A DNA stretch of 64,000 nucleotides from positions 4,344,001-4,408,000 of the forward strand of contig NZ_HG938353.1 of assembly GCF_000731315.1 (NCBI RefSeq), written 5' to 3'. Positions 9,245 through 18,175 of this stretch are shown piece after piece. The stretch is from Neorhizobium galegae bv. orientalis str. HAMBI 540 (lineage in GTDB: Bacteria; Pseudomonadota; Alphaproteobacteria; Rhizobiales; Rhizobiaceae). Each line of letters starts with the position of its first letter. The first letter of the stretch is position 1. The position numbers and the translations under genes are program-made. The notes under the pieces are model-generated. The model made no database searches. It was not told the origin of the DNA and worked only from the letters and a program-made list of their open reading frames with translations.

Positions 9245-10315
9245 CTATTGCAGCCGAAGGACTTCGTTCCAGCGGGAAATCAGTCGTGCCCGCTTCACCT
9301 GGTCGAGATAAACCATCAGCCCGAGGCTGACCGGAACCGGCTTCAATTGTCCGCCCAACATCTCCCGCAGCGTCGTGGCGGTGTTATTGCCGGCGACTTC
9401 CGGGCTGACGGCCGGGATCTGCAGTTCGCGGGCCATGATTGTCTGGCCTTCCTTGGACATGAAGAACTCGAGGTAACGTTTGCCGAGATCCGGCGCGGCG
9501 GCGGCCTGCGGCACAAGGCCGATACGCGACATCACCACCGTGTAATCCTTCGGCAGTACGATCCCGACATCCGGATGACGGGAAGCCCAGTCGGCGGCGT
9601 AGGAACCGAGGATGTTGTAGCCGAGCAGGAACCGCCCGTCGGCGACGCGTTCCAGGATCGCCTGGCTGGTCGAGTAGAGCTTCACGCCCGCAGCACCCAT
9701 CGCCCGGATCACGGACCAGATATCGCCGAACTGCTCCTGGTCGCGCGCCATGAACAGGAAACCGACCCCGGAACGCTCGATGTCGTAGGTGCCGATCCGG
9801 CCGTAGACCGCATCTCCCCGCTTCTGCAGGAATTCGACCAGTTCCGCCCGGGTCGAGGGCGGGGACGAATCCTTGAAACTCGGCTTGTGATAGACGAACA
9901 CGGCCGGTTCGAAAGTCAGTGCGTAGGCCGTATTGCGCCAGTTCGCCCAGCCTGGCCATTGCCCGCTCATCGGCAGGTCGCTGCGCTGGGCGTAGCCGTC
10001 ATTGGCGAGCTTCACCTGCAGGTCCATGGCCGACGAGAAGGCAAAGTCGGCAGTCTTGTTGCCGGCATCGGTTTCGCCCACGATCCGGTCGTAGATTTCG
10101 CCCGTCAGCATGTCCTCGTAGCGCACCGCGACATCCGGATTGGCCGTCTGGAAGCCGGCTATCATCGGCTTGGCGAGCGGCTCGTCGAGCGACGAATAGA
10201 CCGTCAGCATGGGCGCATCGTCCCGCCCGGAGAGCGCCCGGAACAGCGTCGTGTCTGCCGCTGCAAAGCTGGGCGAAAGGGCAAGACAGAGGAATAGGAA
10301 AAGCAGCCTTTTCAT
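9245..10315 (-). CDS. Orphan periplasmic binding protein, iron(III)/AfuA-like
   Basis: Extracellular solute-binding protein of the AfuA/FbpA type (type 2 periplasmic fold), 356 residues from the preferred start at 10315 (MKRLLFLFL); an in-frame ATG six codons upstream at 10333 is less likely because the signal peptide begins at MKRLL. After the signal come LTVYSSLDEPLAKPMIAGF and YEDMLTGEIYDRI, the common opening of this family. No permease or ATPase gene adjoins it. It lies between tctCBA and a TctD/TctE-like two-component system, so it may serve as a periplasmic sensor partner instead of a transport subunit; that role is inference. Confidence 0.8.
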   Translation of the reverse strand: MKRLLFLFLCLALSPSFAAADTTLFRALSGRDDAPMLTVYSSLDEPLAKPMIAGFQTANPDVAVRYEDMLTGEIYDRIVGETDAGNKTADFAFSSAMDLQVKLANDGYAQRSDLPMSGQWPGWANWRNTAYALTFEPAVFVYHKPSFKDSSPPSTRAELVEFLQKRGDAVYGRIGTYDIERSGVGFLFMARDQEQFGDIWSVIRAMGAAGVKLYSTSQAILERVADGRFLLGYNILGSYAADWASRHPDVGIVLPKDYTVVMSRIGLVPQAAAAPDLGKRYLEFFMSKEGQTIMARELQIPAVSPEVAGNNTATTLREMLGGQLKPVPVSLGLMVYLDQVKRARLISRWNEVLRLQ

Positions 10316-10498
10316 GTGGCCACAATGCCCCACAGCAGCGGCCGCGACAAGCCAACCGGAAGCTCCGTAACATTCCCGCCACAGGGACCCCGATGCAACC
10401 GTCCGCCAGCTTGTTTTCCGATGTCATGTCATTACCTGTGGGCGGTCTTTTCGCGCCGGAAGTCCCGGTGTCCTGTCAGCAACCAAAGGTCTCGCCCC

Positions 10499-11008
10499 AT
10501 GTCGCTTACGCTCTACGATGTCACAGTGCCGGTCTTCATCCGCGCTTTCGGCAACCTCACGGAAATCCTGAAAAAGGGCGAAGCTTTCGCCGATGAAAAG
10601 GGCATCGCCCACAAGGAACTGCTGGAGACCCGATTGGTCGATGACATGTACCCGCTGATCTCCCAGATCCAGCGCGCCAGCGACACCGCGAAATTCGTGC
10701 CGGTCCGCGTCGGGCAGATCGAGAATATCCCGATGGCCGACGAAGAAGTTACTTTCGCCGACCTGCATGCCCGGATCGAAAAGACCGTGGCCTTCCTCAA
10801 CAGCGTCAATTCGGCCACCATGGTCAATCGCGAGGATGCCGAGGTGATCGTCAAGACCCGCAGCGGCGAAACGAAGTTCACCGGCAAGAGCTATGTTCTC
10901 GGCTTCGCGCTGCCGAACTTCTATTTCCACGTCACCACGGCCTACGCGATCCTGCGTCACAAGGGCGTCCCGATCGGCAAGATGGATTATATCGGCCGTT
11001 CGCAGTAA
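10499..11008 (+). CDS. DUF1993 family protein
   Basis: Small cytoplasmic protein of 169 residues resembling the DUF1993 family (DinB-like helical fold, no known function). Visible family features are the opening LYDVTVPVFIRAFGNLTEIL, a LVDDMYPLISQI segment, and the C-terminal LPNFYFHVTTAYAILRHKGVPIGKMDYIG, which is the most characteristic block. There is no signal peptide or membrane segment. ATG 10499 is chosen because the family begins right at MSLTLYD. It is divergent from the binding protein and precedes the response regulator by 74 bases. Confidence 0.8.
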   Translation: MSLTLYDVTVPVFIRAFGNLTEILKKGEAFADEKGIAHKELLETRLVDDMYPLISQIQRASDTAKFVPVRVGQIENIPMADEEVTFADLHARIEKTVAFLNSVNSATMVNREDAEVIVKTRSGETKFTGKSYVLGFALPNFYFHVTTAYAILRHKGVPIGKMDYIGRSQ

Positions 11009-11082
11009 CGCCCGGAACCAACCATCATCCGTGACATCGTCGCTTCCGCGTTTATAATCATCTGCGGAAGCGGGGAGATTTC

Positions 11083-11760
11083 GTGCGTATTCTTCTGGTC
11101 GAGGACAATCAGGCGCTGGCCGAGGGGCTGTCGACGATCCTGCGCGGCAGCGGCTATGCCGTCGATGCGGTTGCCGACGGCGCTTCGGCGGAAGCAGTCG
11201 CTGCCGCCGAAGCCTATGATCTCGTCATTCTCGACCTGAACCTGCCGGAAATGGACGGGCTCGACGTGTTGCGCGCCATGCGGGCCCGGGCGAACAAGGC
11301 CGCCGTGATGATCCTGACCGCCCGCGGCACGCCCGAGGAGCGGGTGAAGGGGCTCGATCTCGGCGCCGACGATTACATGATCAAGCCCTTCGACATTTCC
11401 GAGTTCGAGGCGCGCATCCGCGTGCTGCTGCGCCGCCAGGCCGGCCTCCGAAGCTCGATCGTCAACTATGGCGGCGTCACCTTCGACCTGAATTCACGAA
11501 CCTTTTCGAGCCAGGGTGTGACCCTCGACCTCCCCGCACGGGAGGTGGCGCTTCTGGAACTGCTCTTCCTGCGCGCCGGCAAGGTGGTCTCCAAGGACGC
11601 GATCATGGCATCGCTGACCGGCTTCGACGACGACCTTTCCGCCAACGCCATCGAGCAGTATGTGAGCCGCCTGCGCCGGCGTCTCGCCCCGCACGGGCTC
11701 ACGGTGAAGACAGCTCGCGGCATCGGGTATTATCTCGAAACCACGGCGCCGACCGCATGA
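11083..11760 (+). CDS. tctD: Two-component response regulator, OmpR family, TctD-like
   Basis: DNA-binding response regulator, 225 residues, GTG start. The receiver domain carries the acidic pair E7-D8, the phospho-acceptor D51 (LVILDLNLPEMDG) and the conserved Lys in MIKPFD. The C-terminal OmpR winged helix covers about residues 125-220, with ALLELLFLRAGKVVSKDAI and NAIEQYVSRLRRRL. It overlaps the sensor kinase gene by four bases, so the two are a pair. Proximity to tctCBA and the kinase type suggest control of tricarboxylate uptake. Confidence 0.88.
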   Translation: MRILLVEDNQALAEGLSTILRGSGYAVDAVADGASAEAVAAAEAYDLVILDLNLPEMDGLDVLRAMRARANKAAVMILTARGTPEERVKGLDLGADDYMIKPFDISEFEARIRVLLRRQAGLRSSIVNYGGVTFDLNSRTFSSQGVTLDLPAREVALLELLFLRAGKVVSKDAIMASLTGFDDDLSANAIEQYVSRLRRRLAPHGLTVKTARGIGYYLETTAPTA

Positions 11761-13169
11761 CATCCGTCTCCCACGGCGCCCAACCCGTCCCGCCGATCGC
11801 CGCCTATTCCCTGCGCCGCCGGCTGCTCGCCTGGCTTCTCGTCTCGACGGCAGTGATCGGCACGATCGCCATGGCCGACACCTGGGACGAAGCGATCGAT
11901 ACGGCGAACGAGGTGTCTGACCGGGTGCTCGCCGGTTCCGCACTGGCGATCGCCGAGCGGGTGATCGTTGCCGAAGACGGCACGCTGGAAGTCGACATTC
12001 CCTATGTGGCTCTGGAAATGCTGACCTCGGCGGCTCAAGACCGCGTCTTCTACCGCGTCGACGGGCCGCCCGGAAAATTCATCACCGGCTACCAGACGCT
12101 GCCGTCGATCCCGCGCCGGGAAGGTCAGGCGGCCGCCTTCGAGAATGCCATGTTTCGCGGCGAGCCGATCCGCGTGGCCGCCCTTGCCCGCTCCGCCTCG
12201 ACCGGCATCAATTCCGTGCCCTTTACAGTGACAGTTGCGGAAACCACCATCGCCCGCCAGCAACTGACCCAGACGATCCTGATCCGCTCGGCGCTGCGCC
12301 TGCTGTTCATGATCGTCGGTGCTGCGATCATCGTCTGGGTGGCGGTGACGCTGTCGCTCCGGCCGCTCTACCGGTTCAGCGAGGCGATCGCCGAACGCAG
12401 CCCGGACGACCTTCACCCGATCAGCGAGCGGGTGCCGAACGAGGTGCAGGGACTTGTCGACACGGTCAATTCCTTCATGGTGCGGCTGGAAAGCGCGCTT
12501 GAGGCATTACGTCATTTCACCGGCAATGCCAGTCATCAGCTGCGCACGCCGCTCGCCATCATCCGCACCCAGCTGGCGCTCGCCGACCGCGCCACCGAAC
12601 TTGGCGAAGTGAAGGAGGCTGCCCGCAAGGCGGACGAGGCAGTCGCGGATGCCGAGCGCATTATTGCCCAGCTTCTCCTGATGGCGAAGATCGATGCGGC
12701 CACGCGATCGGCTTCGATGCAACGCGTCGACCTGACCGCGTTGGCGCGCGGGGCGACGGCCGACAATGTGCCGCTTGGCGCCGATGCCGGTATCGATCTC
12801 GGTTTCGAGGGGGAGGGGGAAATCATGATCTCTGCCGAGCCGCTGCTGATCGGCGAACTGATGAAGAACCTGATCGGCAATGCGCTGCTCTATGCCGGAA
12901 ACGGTGCCGAGGTGACCGTCCGTGTCACGCCGGAAAACGGCATTGTGGTTCTCGAAGTGGAAGACGACGGCCCGGGCATACCGCCGGAGAAACGAGCCTC
13001 GGTGCTCAAGCGCTTTGATCGCGGCGACCGCTCCGATAAGCTGGGCACCGGCCTCGGCCTGCCGATAGTCGAGGAGATCGCCCGCCTGCACGGGGCGGAG
13101 ATGACTCTCGCAGACGGCCGCAAGGGCAGGGGTTTGAAAGTCGCGATACGGTTTCCTGTAGCCGGCTAA
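11757..13169 (+). CDS. tctE: Sensor histidine kinase, TctE-like
   Basis: Membrane sensor kinase of 470 residues. A first membrane helix lies at about residues 21-40 and a second at about 180-200; between them is a periplasmic region that resembles the 2CSK_N domain of TctE kinases. A HAMP-like linker follows, then the H-box (HFTGNASHQLRTPLAII) with the phospho-accepting His, the N-box LIGNALLYA, the G1 box DDGPGIPP and the G2 box GTGLGLPIV. It should phosphorylate the regulator encoded just upstream. The stop lies three bases from the convergent nagA stop, with no room for a separate terminator. Confidence 0.9.
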   Translation: MTSVSHGAQPVPPIAAYSLRRRLLAWLLVSTAVIGTIAMADTWDEAIDTANEVSDRVLAGSALAIAERVIVAEDGTLEVDIPYVALEMLTSAAQDRVFYRVDGPPGKFITGYQTLPSIPRREGQAAAFENAMFRGEPIRVAALARSASTGINSVPFTVTVAETTIARQQLTQTILIRSALRLLFMIVGAAIIVWVAVTLSLRPLYRFSEAIAERSPDDLHPISERVPNEVQGLVDTVNSFMVRLESALEALRHFTGNASHQLRTPLAIIRTQLALADRATELGEVKEAARKADEAVADAERIIAQLLLMAKIDAATRSASMQRVDLTALARGATADNVPLGADAGIDLGFEGEGEIMISAEPLLIGELMKNLIGNALLYAGNGAEVTVRVTPENGIVVLEVEDDGPGIPPEKRASVLKRFDRGDRSDKLGTGLGLPIVEEIARLHGAEMTLADGRKGRGLKVAIRFPVAG

Positions 13170-13172
13170 GTT

Positions 13173-14333
13173 CTATTCCTGATGCACCTTCACGCCGCTG
13201 ATCCAGGTGCTCTTCATGCCGAGGTCATCAGTCAACAACACAAAATCCGCGTCGAAGCCGGGCTTCAGCGCCCCCTTGCGGTCGGCAAGGTAGGCCGCTT
13301 CCGCCGGATAGGTGGATGCCATGCGGAATGCCTCCCCGACCGGCAGGTCGAGCGCCTTGTGCGCAAACCGGACCGATGAGATCATGTCGATATCGGCTCC
13401 GGCCAGTGTGCCGTCGGCGAGCGTCAGGCGCCCGTCCTGGCGCAGGATCTCGCGGCCATTCAGCGTAAAGCTCTTCATGTCGGTGCCGATGGTCGACATC
13501 GCGTCGGTGACGATGAAGATCTTGCCGGGTCCGTTCTTGGCCCGCAGCGCGACGCCCATCGCGGCCGGATGCACATGGATGCCGTCGGCGATAATCCCGA
13601 CATAGAGCGAGCCGATATCGAGTGCCGCGCCGACGACGCCCGGCTGGCGGTGGCCGAGCGGGCTCATGGCGTTGAACAGATGGGTAACGGTGCGAGCACC
13701 GGCCTCGGCATAGGCCCTGGCGGTCTCGTAGGTCGTGTCGGTATGGCCGAGGCTCACCATGAAGCCGGCCTGCGCCAGCCGTGCCGCCTGCTCCACCGTC
13801 ACGTTTTCCGGCGCGATGGTGATCATCATCGTATCGAACACGCCTTTGCAGGAGAGCATCAGCGCGATGTCCTTCTCCTCCATCGGCCGGATCAATTTCG
13901 GGTCATGCGCACCCTTGCGCGCGACCGAAAGATGCGGACCTTCAAGGTGCAGGCCGAGAAAGCCCGGCACGCCCTCGGCCTTCGCTTGTTTGCCGGCCTC
14001 GACCGTCCTGGACGTGATCTCGTAGGTGTCGGTGATCAGCGTCGGTAGGAGCGCCGTCGTGCCGAACTTGGCATGCGCGGCACAGATCTGCCGAAGACCC
14101 GCCAGCGTCGGCTCCTCGTTCAGCAGCACGCCGCCGCCGCCGTTCACCTGCAGGTCGATGAAGCCGGGCACGATCAGCCCGCCTCCGGCATCGATCCGCT
14201 CGATGCCTTCCGGCAGTTTGGCGATGGATTGGATCGCCTCGATCCTACCGTCCGCAAAGATGAGCGCGGCATCCTCATGCCAGAAGGTACCGTCGAAAAT
14301 GCGGGCGCCAGTAATGGCCTTTCGCGTGCTCAT
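13173..14333 (-). CDS. nagA: N-acetylglucosamine-6-phosphate deacetylase
   Basis: Metal-dependent amidohydrolase that converts GlcNAc-6-phosphate to glucosamine-6-phosphate and acetate, 386 residues. The family motifs are in order: VPGFIDLQVNGGGGV near the N-terminus, HLEGPHL with the metal-binding Glu, SLGHTDTTYE, VTHLFNAMSPLGHR with metal-binding His, and the catalytic Asp in IVTDAMSTIG. ATG 14333 is chosen over upstream in-frame codons because it overlaps the end of the SIS gene by four bases. It is the last gene of a leftward amino-sugar operon. Confidence 0.95.
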   Translation of the reverse strand: MSTRKAITGARIFDGTFWHEDAALIFADGRIEAIQSIAKLPEGIERIDAGGGLIVPGFIDLQVNGGGGVLLNEEPTLAGLRQICAAHAKFGTTALLPTLITDTYEITSRTVEAGKQAKAEGVPGFLGLHLEGPHLSVARKGAHDPKLIRPMEEKDIALMLSCKGVFDTMMITIAPENVTVEQAARLAQAGFMVSLGHTDTTYETARAYAEAGARTVTHLFNAMSPLGHRQPGVVGAALDIGSLYVGIIADGIHVHPAAMGVALRAKNGPGKIFIVTDAMSTIGTDMKSFTLNGREILRQDGRLTLADGTLAGADIDMISSVRFAHKALDLPVGEAFRMASTYPAEAAYLADRKGALKPGFDADFVLLTDDLGMKSTWISGVKVHQE

Positions 14334-15361
14334 AGCGTCTCGGTCACCTTCTTGAGTGCGACAGGCGCATCCGGATTGAAGCCCTTGGCACGCGACCACG
14401 CTTCGACGAAGCCGTAGAAGGGCAGGATCAGCGTCAGCGCGTCGGTGATCGGATGACCGGTTGCAACGAAGGGCAGCCTGCGGGCGTCCTTGACCTTGTC
14501 GGAGGTCGCAAACGCGAGCGCGCCCTTGGCCGCCAGGCTGTCGGCGATCTCGATCGCTGAAGCTTCCGCGGCATCGCGCGCCGCGAAGGTGACGACCGGA
14601 AAACGCTTTTCGACCAGCGCCACGGGGCCGTGCAGTACTTCGGCCGCCGAATAGGCTTCGGCATGCATATTGGAGGTTTCCTTGAACTTCAGCGCCGCCT
14701 CGCTGGCGATCGCCAGAGCCGGGCCGCGGCCGAGCATGTAGAGGGATTCCGCATCGCCGAGTTCGTTAGCCAGATCGCTCCAGTCGAGCTTGACCGCCTT
14801 TTCGAAATGCCCCGGCAGGTCGCGGATGGCCGTCTTGAGCGCCTCGTCACCAACCCATTCCGACAGCAACGCAAGGCCTGCGACGATCGAGTTGACGAAC
14901 GACTTGGTCGCGGCAACGGCGAGTTCCGGCCCGGCATTGATGTTGATGGCATAGGCCGAAGCGCTGGCGATCGGCGAAGGCAGGGTGTTGGTGAGCGCAA
15001 TAGTGACGGCGCCGGCCCTGGTCGCGGCTTCCGCCATCGCGACGATATCCGGGCTCTTGCCGGATTGTGAAATGGCGATCGCCGCACCGCCGTCGAGCTT
15101 CAGCTCGGCGCCGTAGATCGAGGCAAGCGATGGCCCGAGCGAGGCGACCGGCCGGCCGGCGGTGAGTTCGACCGCATATTTGATGAAGGTCGCCGCATGG
15201 TCGGACGAACCGCGTGCAATGGTGATCAGGAAGGCCGGGTCCTTTTCGCGCAGCGCGCGGCCGGCAGCGGCAAGCTCGGCCGCAGAACCGTCGAGCAGGC
15301 GGGCCACCGCTTCCGGAATCTCGTCGATCTCTTTGCGCATGTTCGTCATATTGGTCAGCAT
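14330..15361 (-). CDS. SIS-domain glucosamine-6-phosphate deaminase (NagB-II/GlmS-isomerase type)
   Basis: Protein of 343 residues made of two sugar-isomerase (SIS) domains, like the isomerase half of GlmS but without the glutamine-hydrolysing half. Seen are IARGSSDHAATFIKYAVEL and AIAISQSGKSPD in the first SIS domain and ILPFYGFVEAWSRAKGFNPD at the C-terminus with the tail PVALKKVTETL, typical of this group. In a nag operon such proteins act as glucosamine-6-phosphate deaminases, giving fructose-6-phosphate and ammonia. It replaces the unrelated classical NagB, which is not seen in the window. Confidence 0.9.
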   Translation of the reverse strand: MLTNMTNMRKEIDEIPEAVARLLDGSAAELAAAGRALREKDPAFLITIARGSSDHAATFIKYAVELTAGRPVASLGPSLASIYGAELKLDGGAAIAISQSGKSPDIVAMAEAATRAGAVTIALTNTLPSPIASASAYAININAGPELAVAATKSFVNSIVAGLALLSEWVGDEALKTAIRDLPGHFEKAVKLDWSDLANELGDAESLYMLGRGPALAIASEAALKFKETSNMHAEAYSAAEVLHGPVALVEKRFPVVTFAARDAAEASAIEIADSLAAKGALAFATSDKVKDARRLPFVATGHPITDALTLILPFYGFVEAWSRAKGFNPDAPVALKKVTETL

Positions 15362-15378
15362 AACATCGTCCTCGAAGG

Positions 15379-16143
15379 TCAGTTTTCGCCGAGCGAGAGC
15401 TCGGCCACGAAATCATAGGCATCGCCGCGATAGAGCGAGCGGGTGAGCTCCACCACCCGGCCGGACGCCAGATAGGAAACCCGCTCGATCGAAAGCCCGG
15501 CGGAACCGACCGGCACGGCCAGCAGCCCGGCATCCGGGTTCTTCATATTGCAGGCCGATATCCGCTGTATGGCGCGCACCGGCCGGGCATCCTTTTTTCC
15601 AAGTTCCGCATAGAGCGAATTGGTCACCGCCGAAGGATCGGGCAGGAAATTGGCCGAAATGCTGGCGCGTTCGATCGCAAGCGGCATGTCGTTGCCAAGG
15701 CGCAGGCGCCCGAGCCGCGCGACCTTTTCTCCTGGCGCAAGGCCAAGCATCATCATCTCTTCAGGCGATGGGTGGAAAAGCCCGCGCTCCAGCCATTCGG
15801 ATCGCGTCACCAGCCCACGCCGTGCCATGTCCTCGGTAAACGAGGTGAGCCGGGTCAGCGGCTGCTCGACGCGCGACATCGGCTTGACCACGAAAGTGCC
15901 GGAGCCGTGCTTGCGGGTCAGCAACCCGTCCTTGACGAGATCGTCGACGGCCTTGCGCACGGTGACGCGGCTGACCTGGGCGTAGTCGGCAAGATCGCGC
16001 TCGGCGGGCAGGGCGTCGCCATGGCCGAGCTTGCCGGTGCGGATCGCATCTTCGAGGCTCTGGCGCAGCTTTCGGTAAAGCGGCCCGGTGCCGGCCGATT
16101 GCAGGCCGTCGAGCGGCAGGATGGCGGCGAGCGTCTGGTTCAT
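15379..16143 (-). CDS. GntR-family (HutC/UTRA) transcriptional regulator of the amino-sugar genes
   Basis: Regulator of 254 residues: an N-terminal GntR winged helix (GTGPLYRKLRQSLEDAI, LPAERDLADYAQVSRVTVRKAV, GLLTRKHGSGTFV) and a C-terminal UTRA effector domain from about residue 90, ending in VVELTRSLYRGDAYDFVAEL. This is the architecture of NagR/DasR-type regulators that sense phosphorylated amino sugars. It is co-directional with nagA and the SIS deaminase and overlaps the kinase gene by four bases. Two near-identical sites in the intergenic region upstream of the kinase are its likely operators. Confidence 0.9.
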   Translation of the reverse strand: MNQTLAAILPLDGLQSAGTGPLYRKLRQSLEDAIRTGKLGHGDALPAERDLADYAQVSRVTVRKAVDDLVKDGLLTRKHGSGTFVVKPMSRVEQPLTRLTSFTEDMARRGLVTRSEWLERGLFHPSPEEMMMLGLAPGEKVARLGRLRLGNDMPLAIERASISANFLPDPSAVTNSLYAELGKKDARPVRAIQRISACNMKNPDAGLLAVPVGSAGLSIERVSYLASGRVVELTRSLYRGDAYDFVAELSLGEN

Positions 16144-17027
16144 GCGCGAAGCTCCGCCTGTGCGCCATAGGTCTTGACGGCAAGCGCCACTGCACCGGTC
16201 AGCGCATCGGCAAGCGGTTCGGACAGTCGGGCGCGATGCCGTTCGGCCAGATATTCGGGATAGAGCGGGGCAAGACCGCCGAGCAGGCAGAGCCGGCCTT
16301 TCGTCCCGGTGATCCCGTTTACAGCATCGAGCGCCTCGTCGATGCCGGCTGCCCCGGTCTTGAGGATGCGGATCGCTGCCGCGTCGCCCTGCCGCGCGAA
16401 ATCGAACACTTTAGGCGTATGACGCCCGAAATCTCCGGGTTTCGCCAGTCGCGCAAAATCGACGATCTTTTCTGGATTGTTGTCGAACTCGGCGAGGATG
16501 GCCTTCGACAAGCCTGTCATCGGATGGATATTGTCATAGGCGAGCAGGCTTTCCTGCAGTGCGAGCTGGCCGAGCCGTGCGCCGCTGCCGAGATCGCTCA
16601 CCTGGAAACCCCAACCGGCGACTGAGTGAAGCCGGCCTTGGTGCCGGGCGATATAGACCGTCCCGGTGCCGACGATGCCGATCGCGCCATCCTCGTCGCC
16701 GATCGCGCCCTGAAGCGCGATCACGCCGTCGGAAACGATGTCCGACTGCCTGAAAGGCAGCCGTGCCTGCACATAACTCACCGCATCGCCGACATTGTTG
16801 CCGGCAAGGCCGAGGACGGCGGACGTGGTGGAGAGATCCGGTTCGATCCTCGCTTCCGCAAAAGCAAGGCTGGACGCTTCGACGATATGTTTCAGGGCGG
16901 TATCGGGGTCAGTCAGGATATTGGAGGCGCCGCTCTTGCCGCGGCCGAGAATCCTGCCGTTTTTGTCGGCCAGGGCCGCACGGCAACTTGTTCCGCCGCC
17001 ATCGATTCCGATAAAATAGTCCGCCAT
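16140..17027 (-). CDS. N-acetylglucosamine kinase, BadF/BadG/BcrA/BcrD ATPase family
   Basis: ATP-dependent sugar kinase of the ASKHA fold, 295 residues from ATG 17027; the open frame extends upstream to a TTG, but GGAGGTACCC just before 17027 gives a good ribosome-binding site and MADYFIGIDGGGTSCRAAL is the standard N-terminus. Phosphate-binding DGGGTSC lies near residue 9, the second motif GIVGTGTVYIAR near the middle, and the adenosine motif LCLLGGLAPL near the end. In this operon it should phosphorylate imported or recycled GlcNAc for NagA. It is the first gene of the leftward unit. Confidence 0.9.
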   Translation of the reverse strand: MADYFIGIDGGGTSCRAALADKNGRILGRGKSGASNILTDPDTALKHIVEASSLAFAEARIEPDLSTTSAVLGLAGNNVGDAVSYVQARLPFRQSDIVSDGVIALQGAIGDEDGAIGIVGTGTVYIARHQGRLHSVAGWGFQVSDLGSGARLGQLALQESLLAYDNIHPMTGLSKAILAEFDNNPEKIVDFARLAKPGDFGRHTPKVFDFARQGDAAAIRILKTGAAGIDEALDAVNGITGTKGRLCLLGGLAPLYPEYLAERHRARLSEPLADALTGAVALAVKTYGAQAELRA

Positions 17028-17043
17028 GGGTACCTCCGGGGCA

Positions 17044-17068
17044 AATAATACCAAAAAAGTACCAATAA
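17044..17068. promoter_or_regulatory. Operator-like site 1, facing the GlcNAc kinase operon
   Basis: Read on the minus strand the site is ATTGGTACTTTTTTGGTATTATT. It lies just upstream of the kinase start and matches the site at 17191-17214 in 21 of the first 24 bases, in the opposite orientation. All three differences are C/T changes. Each copy contains two TTGGTA-like blocks in tandem. A GntR/UTRA regulator gene is in the adjacent operon, so it is the likely binder. Confidence 0.6.
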
Positions 17069-17190
17069 CCAAGCGTGATTTCAAAAATCCCAAGCAGTTG
17101 GTTTCATATATTTGAAAATATTGCCATATTTCCCCTATATTTCGCAGAAATTATCGATCCGTTCATAAAAGTTAATTTTCCTTCTGGACA

Positions 17191-17214
17191 ATTGGTATTT
17201 TTTTGGCATCATTT
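17191..17214. promoter_or_regulatory. Operator-like site 2, facing the murQ/ABC operon
   Basis: The plus-strand sequence begins ATTGGTATTTTTTTGGCATC and is the second copy of the motif at 17044-17068. It ends about 20 bases before the murQ ATG at 17235, so it may overlap the promoter or leader. A further TTTTGGTTA follows directly. The two sites point outward, one toward each divergent transcription unit, which suggests joint control of kinase-GntR-SIS-nagA and murQ-ABC-oxidoreductase. Confidence 0.6.
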
Positions 17215-17234
17215 TGGTTAGAGGGAGAAGCCGG

Positions 17235-18149
17235 ATGAGCAGAACTGCCACCGAAGCGAGACATGGGAAAGCGGAAGGGCTCGATACGCTCTCGTCCGCC
17301 GAAATCCTTGTGCTCCTCGCATCCGGCCAGCAGGCGGCAGCCAAGGCCGTCGACCATGCCAATCCCGCAATCGCCAAGGCCGCAGACCTCGTCGCTGCCG
17401 CTCTCAAGTCCGGCGGCAAGATGGTCTATGCCGGGGCCGGCAGCGCAGGCCTTGTGGCGATGGCCGATGCCATGGAACTGCCCGGCACCTACGGCATCCC
17501 GCCTGAACGGATCGCCATCCTGTTTGCCGGCGGTGTTCCCAACATAGCTGACCTACCCGGCGGTCCCGAAGACGACGCGTCGCTCGGCGAGCGTGATGCC
17601 GATATCATTGAGGCGGCCGATTGCGTCATTTGTGTTTCCGCAAGTGGTTCGACCCCCTATACGGTGGCGGTGGCCGAAACCGCGAAACGCCGCGGCGCAA
17701 AACTCGTGGCCATCGCCAACAATGCCGGCGCAAAGCTGTTCGAGGGCGCCGATGCGGCGATCCTGCTCGAAACGCCACCGGAAGTCGTCGCCGGCTCCAC
17801 CCGCATGGGTGCTGCGACGGCCCAGAAGATCGCCTTCAACATGCTGTCGACGCTTGCCGCCGTCAAACTCGGCCATGTGCATGACGGCCATATGGTCAAT
17901 CTGCGCGCCGATAACGGCAAGCTGCGCATCCGCGCCGCCCGCATGGTGGCCGATATCGCCGGCATCGGTTTCGACGAGGCTCGTGCCTGGGTCGAGGTGG
18001 CCGAAGGTTCTGTCAAGGTCGCGGTCCTGCTCGCAGCCGGCGCGGCCGATGTGGAAGCCGCAAAGACTTTGCTTGCCCGTTCGGGCGATGTGCTGCGCGT
18101 AGCGCTTGCCGAATTGCAGGCGTCCAAGAGTTCCATGAAACGCGCCTGA
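17235..18149 (+). CDS. murQ: N-acetylmuramic acid 6-phosphate etherase
   Basis: Cytoplasmic SIS-fold etherase that splits the lactyl ether of MurNAc-6-phosphate to give GlcNAc-6-phosphate and D-lactate, a step of cell-wall recycling; NagA encoded nearby can take the product. It has 304 residues, the usual size. Family marks are TEARHGKAEGLDTLSSAEIL at the N-terminus, the sugar-phosphate segment MVYAGAGSAGL, ICVSASGSTPYTVAVAETA and VVAGSTRMGAATAQKIAFNMLST. ATG 17235 has GAGGGAGAAG just upstream and is preferred over TTG 17214. It is the first gene of the rightward unit. Confidence 0.95.
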   Translation: MSRTATEARHGKAEGLDTLSSAEILVLLASGQQAAAKAVDHANPAIAKAADLVAAALKSGGKMVYAGAGSAGLVAMADAMELPGTYGIPPERIAILFAGGVPNIADLPGGPEDDASLGERDADIIEAADCVICVSASGSTPYTVAVAETAKRRGAKLVAIANNAGAKLFEGADAAILLETPPEVVAGSTRMGAATAQKIAFNMLSTLAAVKLGHVHDGHMVNLRADNGKLRIRAARMVADIAGIGFDEARAWVEVAEGSVKVAVLLAAGAADVEAAKTLLARSGDVLRVALAELQASKSSMKRA

Positions 18150-18175
18150 AAGGCGCATATAAAAGGGAGAACATC

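Noticed and set aside
9114..9311. Small open frame of 65 codons upstream of tctC
   Set aside because: GTG start without a ribosome-binding site, overlaps the end of the orphan binding-protein gene, and contains the regulatory direct repeat.
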